DNA of 35,015 nucleotides from assembly GCA_012267385.1 (NCBI GenBank), contig JAAXGW010000045.1, forward strand, positions 1-35,015, given 5' to 3'. This document shows, in pieces, positions 1 through 9,300 of the stretch. A program made the position numbers and the translations under genes. The DNA comes from OMG group bacterium (lineage in GTDB: Bacteria; Pseudomonadota; Gammaproteobacteria; Pseudomonadales; Azotimanducaceae). Each line of letters begins with the position of its first letter. Position 1 is the stretch's first letter. The notes beneath the pieces are model-generated. The model was not told where the DNA came from, did no database searches, and saw nothing but the letters and a program-made list of their open reading frames with translations.

Positions 1-25
1 TGTCTATCAAACTGAGGCAACTTCA
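1..25 (+). mobile_element. Terminal end of an IS3-type insertion sequence, remainder left of the window
   Basis: The first 25 bases match, with about two differences, the reverse complement of the end of the IS3-type element at 34917. The same sequence recurs at 17614-17638 and, inverted, at 20198-20222. It has the TG...CA ends usual for IS3-family termini. With the element interior to the left, purB-homologous sequence starts at once at base 26, so this is an IS/gene junction. The target duplication cannot be seen. A contig starting exactly at a repeat end is also what an assembly break at a multicopy IS would look like. Confidence 0.7.
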
Positions 26-1087
26 CAACTGGAATGGATTCATTTCGGTTGTACGTCAGAAGACATTAATAATCTTGCGTACGCATTAATAGTACGAGAT
101 TTGTTAGATGAAGTGTTAATACCTCATGTCGAGGGTTTAGTAGACGATCTCCTAACGTTAGCGGAACCAGTTGTCGCGCTACCCATGCTTGCTCGTACAC
201 ATGGACAGCCCGCGTCGCCGACGACTTTAGGAAAAGAACTCGTGGTATTTGCTTCAAGATTGCATGACATCGGAAAACGATTGAAGGGCACAAAAGTTCG
301 AGGCAAGATGAATGGTGCTGTAGGCAATTTCAACGCTCACACTGTGGCGTTTCCAAAGTTAGACTGGATCGAGATAGGGGAGTGTTTCGTACAGTCGCTC
401 GGTCTAACACCCAATCCTATTACTACTCAAGTCGAGAGTCGCGATTACTTAGCTCATTTCTTAAATACTCTCCAAGTGTTTAACGGCGTCTTGTTGGATT
501 TTGTTCGAGACCTATGGAGCTACATTGCGATCGGGTATTTTCGACAGAAGAAAGTTTCAGAAGAAGTGGGTAGCTCAACGATGCCGCACAAGGTAAATCC
601 TATAGACTTTGAAAATGCAGAAGGTAATCTTGGTATCGCTATCAATCTACAGACACACTTAGCACAAAAATTGTTGATCTCTAGATGGCAGCGAGACCTT
701 TCTGATTCGACGGTCTTGAGAAACCTTGGTGTTGCTGTCGGCCATACGGTGTTGAGCATAAATTGCACTTGTAAAGGAATCTCAAAATTAGAACCGGATC
801 AAGAAAAAATCAAAATTGACCTAGATTCCTGCTGGGAAGTCCTTACTGAAGCTGTGCAAACGGTAATGCGAACACAAGGCATTTCCAACTCTTATGAAAT
901 CGTAAAACAGATTACACGTGGCAAACAGATGGATGAAGAGCTTTACCAGCAGTTACTGTCTGAAACTGGATTGTCCGCTGAAAACCGAGCGAAGTTAGCT
1001 TCATTACACCCCGATACGTATGTAGGCTTAGCCGAAACACTCGTCCTGCGTGAAATCGACCGCATCCGAAACGAGCGACTCGATTGA
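2..1087 (+). CDS. purB: Adenylosuccinate lyase (PurB), 5'-truncated at an IS junction
   Basis: Adenylosuccinate lyase cleaves SAICAR and adenylosuccinate to release fumarate, serving two steps of purine synthesis in the cytosol. The sequence shows the family landmarks in order: IHFGCTSEDINN near the start, ARTHGQPASPTTLGKE, KMNGAVGNFNAH, and the signature loop GSSTMPHKVNPIDFEN with the catalytic serine, then SRWQRDLSDSTVLRNLG. The C-terminus is complete, with a TGA stop. About 353 codons from base 26 are PurB-like, against roughly 456 residues in E. coli PurB, so about the first 105 residues are missing. The frame is open into the IS end, so no native start is visible. Unless an intact copy exists elsewhere, this enzyme is inactivated. 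The GNAT gene overlaps its stop codon. Confidence 0.93.
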   Translation, partial: VYQTEATSQLEWIHFGCTSEDINNLAYALIVRDLLDEVLIPHVEGLVDDLLTLAEPVVALPMLARTHGQPASPTTLGKELVVFASRLHDIGKRLKGTKVRGKMNGAVGNFNAHTVAFPKLDWIEIGECFVQSLGLTPNPITTQVESRDYLAHFLNTLQVFNGVLLDFVRDLWSYIAIGYFRQKKVSEEVGSSTMPHKVNPIDFENAEGNLGIAINLQTHLAQKLLISRWQRDLSDSTVLRNLGVAVGHTVLSINCTCKGISKLEPDQEKIKIDLDSCWEVLTEAVQTVMRTQGISNSYEIVKQITRGKQMDEELYQQLLSETGLSAENRAKLASLHPDTYVGLAETLVLREIDRIRNERLD

Positions 1088-1544
1088 ATGAGCCTAACGT
1101 ATTAATACGTGAAGCTTCGTGGACTCATGACCGGGACTTGCTATGCAAAGTTCGCTTAGAAGTCTTCGTACAAGAACAGCACGTACCACAAAACTTGGAA
1201 TTAGATGGACTTGATGCTACGGCACTTCATTTCTCGCCCTAATAGATGGTAAACCCGTCGGTACGGCTCGATTACTTCCAAGCGGACAAATTGGCCGAAT
1301 GGCGGTACTCATGCCCTACCGAAATCAGGGAATTGGAAGTGAATTATTGCATGCGACGGTTGCGCGTGCGTTGGAGTTAGGCTACACTCAGATATTTTTG
1401 CACGCACAGTTGACGGCAGCAAATTTCTATCTTAGACACGGTTTTCAAGTTTATGGTGAAACTTTTAAAGAAGCAGATATCGTGCACCAAACAATGCGAT
1501 ACAAGGAAGTCGGTAACTGCACAACAACTGTCTGTGATTATTAG
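1084..1544 (+). pseudogene. GNAT-family N-acetyltransferase with a single-base frameshift
   Basis: Read through, this encodes a GNAT acetyltransferase of about 153 residues, using acetyl-CoA on an unknown amine. A TTG start at 1084 overlaps the purB TGA stop (TTGA), suggesting translational coupling. The N-terminal half (REASWTHDRDLL, VRLEVFVQEQHVPQN, ELDGLDATALHF) lies in one frame. The acetyl-CoA-binding half (GRMAVLMPYRNQGIGSELL, then HAQLTAANFYLRHGF) lies in another. Adding one T to the T run at 1230-1232 gives HFLALIDGKPVGTARLLP and restores the whole protein; the length then divides by three. From position 1299 only the second half is open. Neighbour order purB-GNAT is familiar from gammaproteobacteria. 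Confidence 0.8.
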
Positions 1545-1547
1545 TAA

Positions 1548-3275
1548 ATGACACGAGAAATGGACATCAAGTATTACCAACAGTGGCGATTGACCTCGCC
1601 GATGGCGATTCTCTCTATCGCAATTCGACGATTTCGTCGCGTTGCACGCAGCGTGATAGAAATTTTGTCCCTAGGTGGTTTGACTGTAGTGTTGTTGCAG
1701 TTCCTAGATGTCGGACTCGTAACTGCTATTTTGTACTACGCCATTGCGGTGTTGGTGTTTGTGGTGATTAGTGCCGTGCTTTCCTTTTTAGTACTTCGAG
1801 TAAAGATTTCTGATGCTGGAATAGCAATGAAATCTGGGGCATTTCGTCGTACTCACAAAGTAATACTTTGGGAAAGAGTTCGGTCCATTAACCTCGAGTA
1901 TGGTCCTATTGAGAGAGTGTTTAAGTTAGTCAGAGTCTCGGTAGAAACGGCGAGCTCAATGGGTTCCGAGATCGAGATTCCGGCATTACCTATCTTTGTG
2001 GGTCGTTACCTTAGGTCTCATGTCCACGACGCGAATCCTCCAGACGATCAACAGCAATCCGAAGAAGCCGAGACTGAGGAATTATCTGAGCCAACAAACG
2101 ACGAAGTTCTCTATCAGGTCCAAGGTAAAAATATGTTGATTGCTGCAATCTGCTCCAAAGGCATTATCTTTGCGACCATTTTGGGCCTCGGATCTATGAT
2201 AACAATTACATCAAATGCGTACATCATCTACTATCAGTTACATATCGCCGACGACAACGTGCCGCCCGATGCAACTCTTCAGGAAGAACTCCAAGATAAA
2301 CTGAAAGAAGATCTCGAAACCAATATAAATCTTTTCACGGCACTTCAAAAGGCTTGGAACTTGTCTGCGGAAATACGCAAAAATAACGAGAATATACCAA
2401 CCACTCAATTGTTGCTTCCATTAATTTTTATTCTGATTGCTTCGGTGGTGATTCTAATTCCAAGTTTAATCATTGGGTTCCTAATCAAGGCTGCAATCTT
2501 TTATGTCTCACACAATGACTATAGACTTCGTCAGGAAGATTCCAAACTCATAAGTGAGCGAGGATTGATTACTCGTAATACCACTACGGTGGAAATTCGC
2601 AAAGTTCAAATTTTGAGAATTTATTTAACAGTGAGATCGAGGATGTTTCAGCGTTATGACGTGAGAGTACAGCAGTCTGATGAAGACGATACAATCCAGA
2701 CCGCTGTGGGAAACGCTGCTCATCAAATAAATGTCCCATGTGTTGATTCTAAGTTTTGTCGCGAAATCGCAGATGAGATCTTTCCAAAACCGAATCACTG
2801 CTTGCCTCTCGATCCCCGATCTAAGGAAATTCGACGTTTTTCCCCTGCCTACTTCTTTATGGGTCTATTAGGAGCCGGACCGTTAATACTAATGTTGCTG
2901 TGGGGTGAGTTGTGGTTTATCATGGGCACTCGCGCAGCAAATATTTGGCTGCTCATACTCGGTCCTTTGGGAGTACTAATTTGGTGGCAATATTGGCGTC
3001 GCACCGGTTATGCGATCTACGAAAATTTCATTCTGTTCCGGAAAGGATTCTTGGGGCACGATTTACGTGTGATTCCCATATCCAAGTTGCAAGAAGTGCG
3101 CATATCACAATCAATCATTCAAAAGTTTCGAAACCGGTACAACCTGCAACTGTTCGCTTATTCAACTACATATTCGAATTCATTGAAGATACCATTTATA
3201 AGTCAAGCGTCAGCAGAACGAGTACGAGATTACTTGCTCTTTCGAATCGAGTCAGGTAAAACACGATGGTGTTGA
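1548..3275 (+). CDS. Bacterial PH-domain (bPH2, YdbT-like) membrane protein
   Basis: A 575-residue integral membrane protein of the YdbT/DUF304 type. Hydrophobic segments lie near residues 37-80, 195-230, 280-315 and 430-480. Each of the later soluble blocks follows a membrane section. Three bPH2-like modules can be seen: about 80-150 (VKISDAGIAMKSGAFRRTHK, then WERVRSINLEYGPIERVF), about 325-400 (ISERGLITRNTTTVEIRKVQ) and about 490-565 (ENFILFRKGFLGHDLRVIP). YdbT proteins usually follow a small partner, YdbS, which is absent here. The function of the family is poorly known; membrane or export roles have been suggested. No good ribosome site precedes the ATG at 1548, and the ATG at 1560 is an alternative. 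Only three bases separate it from the GNAT stop, so it was probably co-transcribed with purB. Confidence 0.8.
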   Translation: MTREMDIKYYQQWRLTSPMAILSIAIRRFRRVARSVIEILSLGGLTVVLLQFLDVGLVTAILYYAIAVLVFVVISAVLSFLVLRVKISDAGIAMKSGAFRRTHKVILWERVRSINLEYGPIERVFKLVRVSVETASSMGSEIEIPALPIFVGRYLRSHVHDANPPDDQQQSEEAETEELSEPTNDEVLYQVQGKNMLIAAICSKGIIFATILGLGSMITITSNAYIIYYQLHIADDNVPPDATLQEELQDKLKEDLETNINLFTALQKAWNLSAEIRKNNENIPTTQLLLPLIFILIASVVILIPSLIIGFLIKAAIFYVSHNDYRLRQEDSKLISERGLITRNTTTVEIRKVQILRIYLTVRSRMFQRYDVRVQQSDEDDTIQTAVGNAAHQINVPCVDSKFCREIADEIFPKPNHCLPLDPRSKEIRRFSPAYFFMGLLGAGPLILMLLWGELWFIMGTRAANIWLLILGPLGVLIWWQYWRRTGYAIYENFILFRKGFLGHDLRVIPISKLQEVRISQSIIQKFRNRYNLQLFAYSTTYSNSLKIPFISQASAERVRDYLLFRIESGKTRWC

Positions 3276-3812
3276 AAGAAACCCCATGCTTGTGAAACAA
3301 CAATGTGACTTGCAGATTAGGCTCACGACTAATCCAGAGAAGAAGTCTCCAAGGCCACGTGTTCATTTACATAAGACTGTGGTACGAATTTTCGTGCGAA
3401 CAATACAGACTGGCATATCTAATTATCACAGAGTCACGGATATCCATCTTCGAGGAATCTCATTTGTCTGGTTCCAAAACTGTCCATAGACTTTAATCAA
3501 TTCCTCCCCCACATATGTTGGCAGCGGCTTCCGACGCGAGCGAAATTACTGGCAATTCCCGCACGGGGCAGATCTATTTACGTTTATCAATAAGTTGATT
3601 ACACTTGGAGTATCGGAATCAAAATCGTTATTTATTAATACAGGAGCAAGCGCAAATGCTAAGGCATTTCCGCGGGCCGCCAAACCACTTCACCATGATG
3701 CAAGTGATAGTGTACGTCGACAGAAGTGTAACAAAGACAAGCCTTACTTCTCCATGTCCTCCTTGTGCAAATGCGAGACGGCACCATTCAATTTCTCGAG
3801 TTCCTACGTTCA
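3276..3812. other. Stretch without a supportable gene
   Basis: No convincing gene on either strand. A plus-strand frame around 3605-3895 contains SPCPPC, reminiscent of the PCxxC zinc site of deaminases, but it lacks the preceding HAE or CAE motif and no fold can be argued. Short coding-like pieces in other frames suggest eroded sequence rather than a regulatory region. Confidence 0.4.
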
Positions 3813-4400
3813 TTAAATTGCGCCGATGGCATCCCGTACAACCGAATCTTCCGCACTCCCAAAATGGAACATCACGAGACTCGTTCGGATTGTAGTATCT
3901 GGTTGGCGGAAATAGACAAGTATGACTTTTGGATCAATCACGTCAGATATTTTCCGTCTCGTCACCTATGATTTTTCCAAAGTCTTGTTCAACCAAGCAT
4001 TCACTTCAAAGTATCCAGTGATGCCTGTTATGAACTCTTGTTCTCTGCTTACTACTTGAAGTGTGTGTCGCCGCCCAAACGACTTACCGTGGTATGCGAG
4101 GTGACCCTGGGCTGTGCTCGTTTGTCCAAAGGCGCATAGCTCTCCTTGGAACATTGGGTCATGGAGGCAAAAGCTCTTACTGTATACCGGCTATTCGTGA
4201 TTTTGCGAACAATGTCGCCAAGTCCTAAGTGCCCATATGTCGTCTCGGAGCGATGGATCGTTGGAATAGGAATACTAACAGGGCGTCCATAAATTATGGG
4301 AGAAGGAACTCCCTAATTGAACTGTCACGGTTAGAAACAAGTTCGTCGTTCAGATATATTGCAACGTAATTGCGGTATGATATTTACTACGGAAACGACA
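3813..4400 (-). pseudogene. Decayed gene of unknown family
   Basis: On the minus strand three overlapping frames join into one protein-like text of about 190 residues if two single bases are added and one stop is ignored. In order: VAIYLNDELVSNRDSSIR (about 4370-4318), then PIIYGRPVSIPIPTIHR and GLGDIVRKITNSRYTVRAF (about 4312-4165), then FQGELCAFGQTSTAQGHLAY, EFITGITGYFEVNAWLNK (4154-3972). After a TAG at 3969-3971 comes VIDPKVILVYFRQPDTTIR and FHFGSAEDSVVRDAIGAI, ending at TAA 3813-3815. Continuity across the breaks and protein-like composition argue that it was a gene. I do not recognise the family. The EFITGITGYF segment faintly recalls jacalin-type lectins, but that is a weak resemblance. 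Confidence 0.5.
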
Positions 4401-4717
4401 ACAAATACGAAAACTGTTCTACGGACTGAGCATGGGCATTCATGAATCAAGAATAAATTGAGCTCCTTCTTTGTCCAACATTTGAAATGTAGAGACGCAT
4501 GGAATCGAAAAGTGTGAACAGACATTTGATATTTGTAACCGATTTTGTTTCTTGGTTTCCTCCGTCACGACAACGTGGCTATGAGCTTGACATAAGCAAC
4601 AAGCCATAGGTCAGCACCTCTATTGATCTTTGTTACTGAACTTGACTTAATGTTGTCGTTGTTGCAGAGACCAACCGCTTATTTTCCGGTGTAATGCAAC
4701 TACGAGATCGTTTGATT
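4401..4717. other. Stretch without a supportable gene
   Basis: AT-rich sequence between two minus-strand pseudogenes. A 64-codon minus-strand frame (4331-4525) has no recognisable content and conflicts with the frame of the remnant beside it. I see no hairpin with a T run. Confidence 0.4.
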
Positions 4718-5700
4718 CTATAAAAAATTGTTGCTTTCCGTTGGTTCAGCTCTGGAACATTGCTCTTTCCACAATCTGTCAAATTTCTCTCGGTATATCA
4801 ATTTAACTTCATAGAGTCGGCGTAAGATCACGAACGGACTAACGTGAAACGTCCGCACTAACCGCTTTATGTCAGAAGTCTGCGTTTCCGATCTTGCTTC
4901 ATTTCTGAGCATATCAAGTGGTACCAAAACCTCTGTCGAGAACGAATTACACCAAATCTCTTCCTTCCGACTTTCAGATTTTTCCAGTGTCAAATAATTC
5001 TGTAAATCATTGATCACAGACTCTCCTAACCATAAATGTGCTAATTCGTGCACGATCGTAAAATTTTGTACGGTTTTCGAATCTTGGACATTAAGAAAAA
5101 TTAGTGGGGCCATGGAATCTGATAGCGCGAATCCGAGAAATTCTTGCACATCAAGGGGACGATGGTTATGTTCTGAGCTACTCCACTGGAGACAACTAAA
5201 ACCCCAGAACTTTCGATTTTTTCGATCTATGATTTTCTTGCGTCTTCAATCTTGCATCTTCGAAACATAGAAGGATGAACATCTAGAACCGAACGCATTT
5301 TTTGGCAACTTGTGCCGGCGAGTCATTGATCGTTGCCTTACCAATAAACGAAATGATCGTGGCATCATCGTTTGTTAAATACTCTCGGTACCGTTCTTGC
5401 ATTTCAGCAGAAAGGAAATAGGTGTCGATAAGAGCAGTGCTTGGTGTTTTTACTCTGGTACCGGATAGAGTACGAAAATCCAACATAGGTAACGCTTCGT
5501 CTGGTGGCTCGCTGAGCCACAGGTAACCTAAAGGAACATGTACTGCCCGGCAAAATCTTTGAACTGCTTAACGTAGGCTGTACAGTACCTAGTTCCCATT
5601 CTGGCAATTTCTTAAACCGGCGCGCTAGTTCCTCTTGAGTACGGCCGGCACGTTCCAGCTCCCATACGAGCATTTCGGGTTTTATTTCGACACGATTCAT
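4718..5700 (-). pseudogene. XRE-ImmA/IrrE-type regulator (HTH plus HExxH peptidase), degraded
   Basis: This was one gene of the HTH-XRE plus ImmA/IrrE metallopeptidase type, whose members are typically about 380 residues and act as stress or mobile-element regulators. The start at 5700 is clear: MNRVEIKPEMLVWELERAG, then TQEELARRF and LPEWELGTVQPT, a helix-turn-helix. After a shift near 5565 the text continues in another frame: RAVHVPLGYLWLSEPPDEAL, then MLDFRTLSGTRV and EMQERYREYLTND down to 5283. A third frame gives IEKIESSGVLVVSSGVAQN with an in-frame TAG just before it. A fourth gives HNHRPLDVQEFLGFALSD, and the peptidase motif HELAHLWLGES (HExxH). Breaks near 5565, 5290 and 5185 plus the stop mean no full-length product. 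The last 143 codons (5149-4718) could still yield the peptidase half alone. Confidence 0.85.
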
Positions 5701-6310
5701 GCTGATATGTCACTTCAAAAAATTAACTACACCAACTTACATTTTCATGCAACATAGAAACACGGTTGAATCATTTTTGGAGACCTGAATCAAACTCGCA
5801 AATTTCCAAAATATGTGGTGTCGCTTGATCATCACGCTACAGTGCAGCAACTTGAATCTGGCACCTTTCAAAGTAGATTCCGCCATGCTGCGCTTCCGAG
5901 GCAATGACAAGCTCCACATGAGATATCTGGACAGGCATGTACCGTACCCAGATACCACAAGAACAACGGCTGGTTATATGCGCTTTAAACTGGCTAGTGT
6001 GTGATCATTGTTTTAAGATCCAGCGAATTCAACTCATTTAGCCGGATTGCTAGCGTTCGACTTGGGTCTTGAACCAATCAGATTGAATGGAAACGATCCA
6101 AGAATGTAAGCACACTTTGTAAATTACAATATTAACTGATAATGTGTATATATGATACGGAAGATTGCAAGCGATTGAAGAAAATTTCTACATTGGTTGA
6201 ATTGAATGGTCTGCTGTGTCACGCTAGTCAAACTAGAATTACTACTCGATGAACTCAATCACGAGAAATCAAGCACCTTGTTCCCTGTTGTTCTTTGTTA
6301 GCTAAGTTTT
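5701..6310. other. Intergenic stretch upstream of the restriction gene
   Basis: No gene is supported. Short plus-strand frames occur around 5813-6004 without recognisable content. The interval 6118-6160 is very AT-rich and includes TATATATGAT, a plausible -10 region for the restriction gene whose ATG lies about 150 bases downstream, but no clear -35 box is visible. The restriction gene has no obvious Shine-Dalgarno sequence. Confidence 0.35.
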
Positions 6311-9300
6311 ATGACTACAAGTTTTAATGCATTACTGGATGAAATTCGAGATGCGAAGCGTTCTGAAAAAGATGTGGGAGACCGTTTTGAAGAGATCGTG
6401 CAAGTGTATTTCAACCACGATGCGCAAATGCAGCAGATGTACTCGCAAGCGACTTCGTGGAAAGACTGGGTCAGAAAGCACAGAGAAGAAGAGTCGATAA
6501 AGGACGTTGGTATCGACTTAGTGGCCAGGGTGAGAGATGGTCAAGGAAACGGCTTTGCAGCCATTCAAGCCAAATGTAGACAGCACCACTACAAGTTGCA
6601 GAAAAAAGACATTGATTCGTTCTACAGCACCGCAGATAGTCAAGGTTTTAAGATTCTAGTCTTCATTGACACGACCGAAGTAGCTCCAAGCCCGCACTTC
6701 CAAGAGGTGGTCGATCGAAGACAAATCACTCACATTCGCGTAAAAGATCTGGTTGAGAGCACGGTGGATTGGGACGCTTTTATCGACCGCGGCGAGAAAC
6801 GTCGCCGTAAGCCGAAGGAAGCCAGACCGCATCAACTCGAAGCGGTCGAAAAGGTCCGAGAGGGTTTTGACTCGGCTGCTCGCGGACAGATCATCATGGC
6901 CTGTGGTACCGGTAAGACTTACACCGGTCTGTTGGTTGCTGAAAAACTGTTCGGTGCGGGTAAGAGAGTCTTGGTGCTAGTGCCATCATTGGCTCTCATG
7001 TCCCAAATGATTCGCGAGTGGCATGCTGACGCGACGGTACCGCTGCGAAGTTATTCGGTGTGTTCTGATACCGAGGTCGGACGCCGCGGGCGCAGTTCCG
7101 ATGATGTCATCCAGTTGACCCCATCCGAACTCAAGATTCCCCCGACGACCGATGCGAAGAATCTCGCAGAAAAAGCGAGTTCCGATGCGCCCGACGCAAT
7201 AACGGTGGTGTTCGGTACTTACCACTCCATCGAAGTTGTTCATGCCGCACAACATGAGCATAGGTCACCTAATTTCGATCTCATCGTCTGCGACGAAGCG
7301 CATCGTACGACCGGGCAATTCGACCAAGGAAAGGAAGAAGAAGCGTCGATGTTCGTGCGCGTCCACGATGCGGAATACGTACGCAGTCGCAAGCGACTCT
7401 ATATGACCGCAACTCCGCGGATCTATACCACGTCCTCGAAATCCAAAGCCGCTGAGGGTGCGATCACGCTGTGCTCAATGGACAACCCGGAACAGTTTGG
7501 GAAGGTGTTGTTTTACAAGAGTTTCGCGTGGGCGGTCGAAAACGAACTGCTATCAGATTATCGGGTGCTCGTGCTCGCGCTCGACGAACAAACGATGAGC
7601 AAGACTCTGCAAACCATCTTGGAGTCCGACGAGAGCGATATTAAACTGGATGACGCAACGAAGATCGTTGGCTGCTACAAAGCCTTGATGAAAGATCCAG
7701 GTCCAGATCGTACGGAAGAATTTATCGGAGATGTGGAACCCTCGAGAAGAGCGCTGCTTTTTGCAACACTATTAAGAATTCTGAAATCATTAGTAAAGAA
7801 TTCCACAACATCGTCCAAGAACTTGTACACGACGATCCGAATTCGCAGAATGGTAAGGTCAATTTTGACTGTTCGACGAAACATATCGATGGTACCGCTG
7901 GAGCGCATGAGAGAAATAATCGATTATCGTGGCTCGGCGACGAACCCAATGAAAACGAAATCCGAATACTGAGTAACGTGCGCTGTTTGGGAGAAGGAGT
8001 AGATGTCCCTTCGCTCGACGCGATCGTATTTTTCCATCCGCGTAAGAGTCAGATTGATGTCGTACAAGTTGCCGGTCGAGTCATGCGACGCGCTCCGGGT
8101 AAGAAATACGGGTACGTCGTGCTACCCGTTGCCATACCTGCCGGTAAAAGTCCCGTGGAATCTTTGAAAGACAACAAAACGTACGACACGGTCTGGCAAA
8201 TACTAAATGCTTTGCGTTCGCACGATGAGAGACTAGAAGCCGAGATTAACCGGCTACAACTTGAGGGGGAAGATTCTGGTCGCATCTTTATCGGATTGCC
8301 GGAAACCGCCAGTGGTACGCTGCGGCCACTCGTTGGGGGTGGAGGAGAGACCGGAACAGACGGGCCGACAAAGATTGTCGAAGATCCGCTTCCTTTTGAC
8401 TTACAGGATGCCATGGTGCAGGAATTCTCATCGGCGGTTTTTGCACAAATCGTGCGCAAAGTTGGACGCAGGTCGTATTGGGAAGACTGGGCACACGATG
8501 TGGGGAAAATTGCCCAGACTCAGATTACGAGGATTCGTACCGCACTAGAGACTGATGAACACAGTCAAGCTGTTTTTCATGAGTTTCTCGCCGAGCTACA
8601 AGACGACCTGAATCCTTCCGTTACCCAAGAACAAGCGATCGAGCTGTTGGCACAGCACATCATTACACGGCCAGTATTTAATGCACTCTTTGAAGGACAC
8701 GAGTTTATCCAACAGAATTCAGTCTCCATCGCAATGGAAAAAGTGCTCAACGATTTGGACCAACGAAATCTCGAGAAAGAAACCGCGTCCTTACAGAGTT
8801 TCTATGACGAAGTGAAGTGGCGCATCAAGGGTACGAAGACATCAGGTGCGAAACAACAGCTAGTAAAAGAACTTTACGACAAGTTTTTCCGGAAAGCCTT
8901 TCCGCGGACGACGGAAATGCTCGGGATTGCCTTCACCCCGGTCGAGCTCGTCGATTACGTGATTCATTCGATTGAACACCTGCTGAATAAGCACTTTCAA
9001 ACGAGCATGAGCGACGAAGAGGTGCACATCATAGATCCGTTCGTGGGTACCGGCACGTTCATCACACGCCTGCTGCAATCGGGCATTATTCGACTGGAAG
9101 ATCTACGAAGGAAATATGAAAAGGAAATTCACGCCAATGAGATAGTGTTGCTCGCCTACTACGTTGCAGGAATCAATATTGAAGCTGTCTATCACGATGT
9201 TCGCGGTGCGGAGAACGGCAAGTACGAACCCTATGAACGGATTGTCTTTCAAGATACGTTTCAGAGTTCGGAACAGGAGAATCAACTGAGAGGGATCTTC

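Noticed and set aside
3605-3895. Possible deaminase fragment with SPCPPC
   Set aside because: No HAE/CAE zinc motif precedes it, and the minus strand of part of the interval is better explained by a decayed gene.
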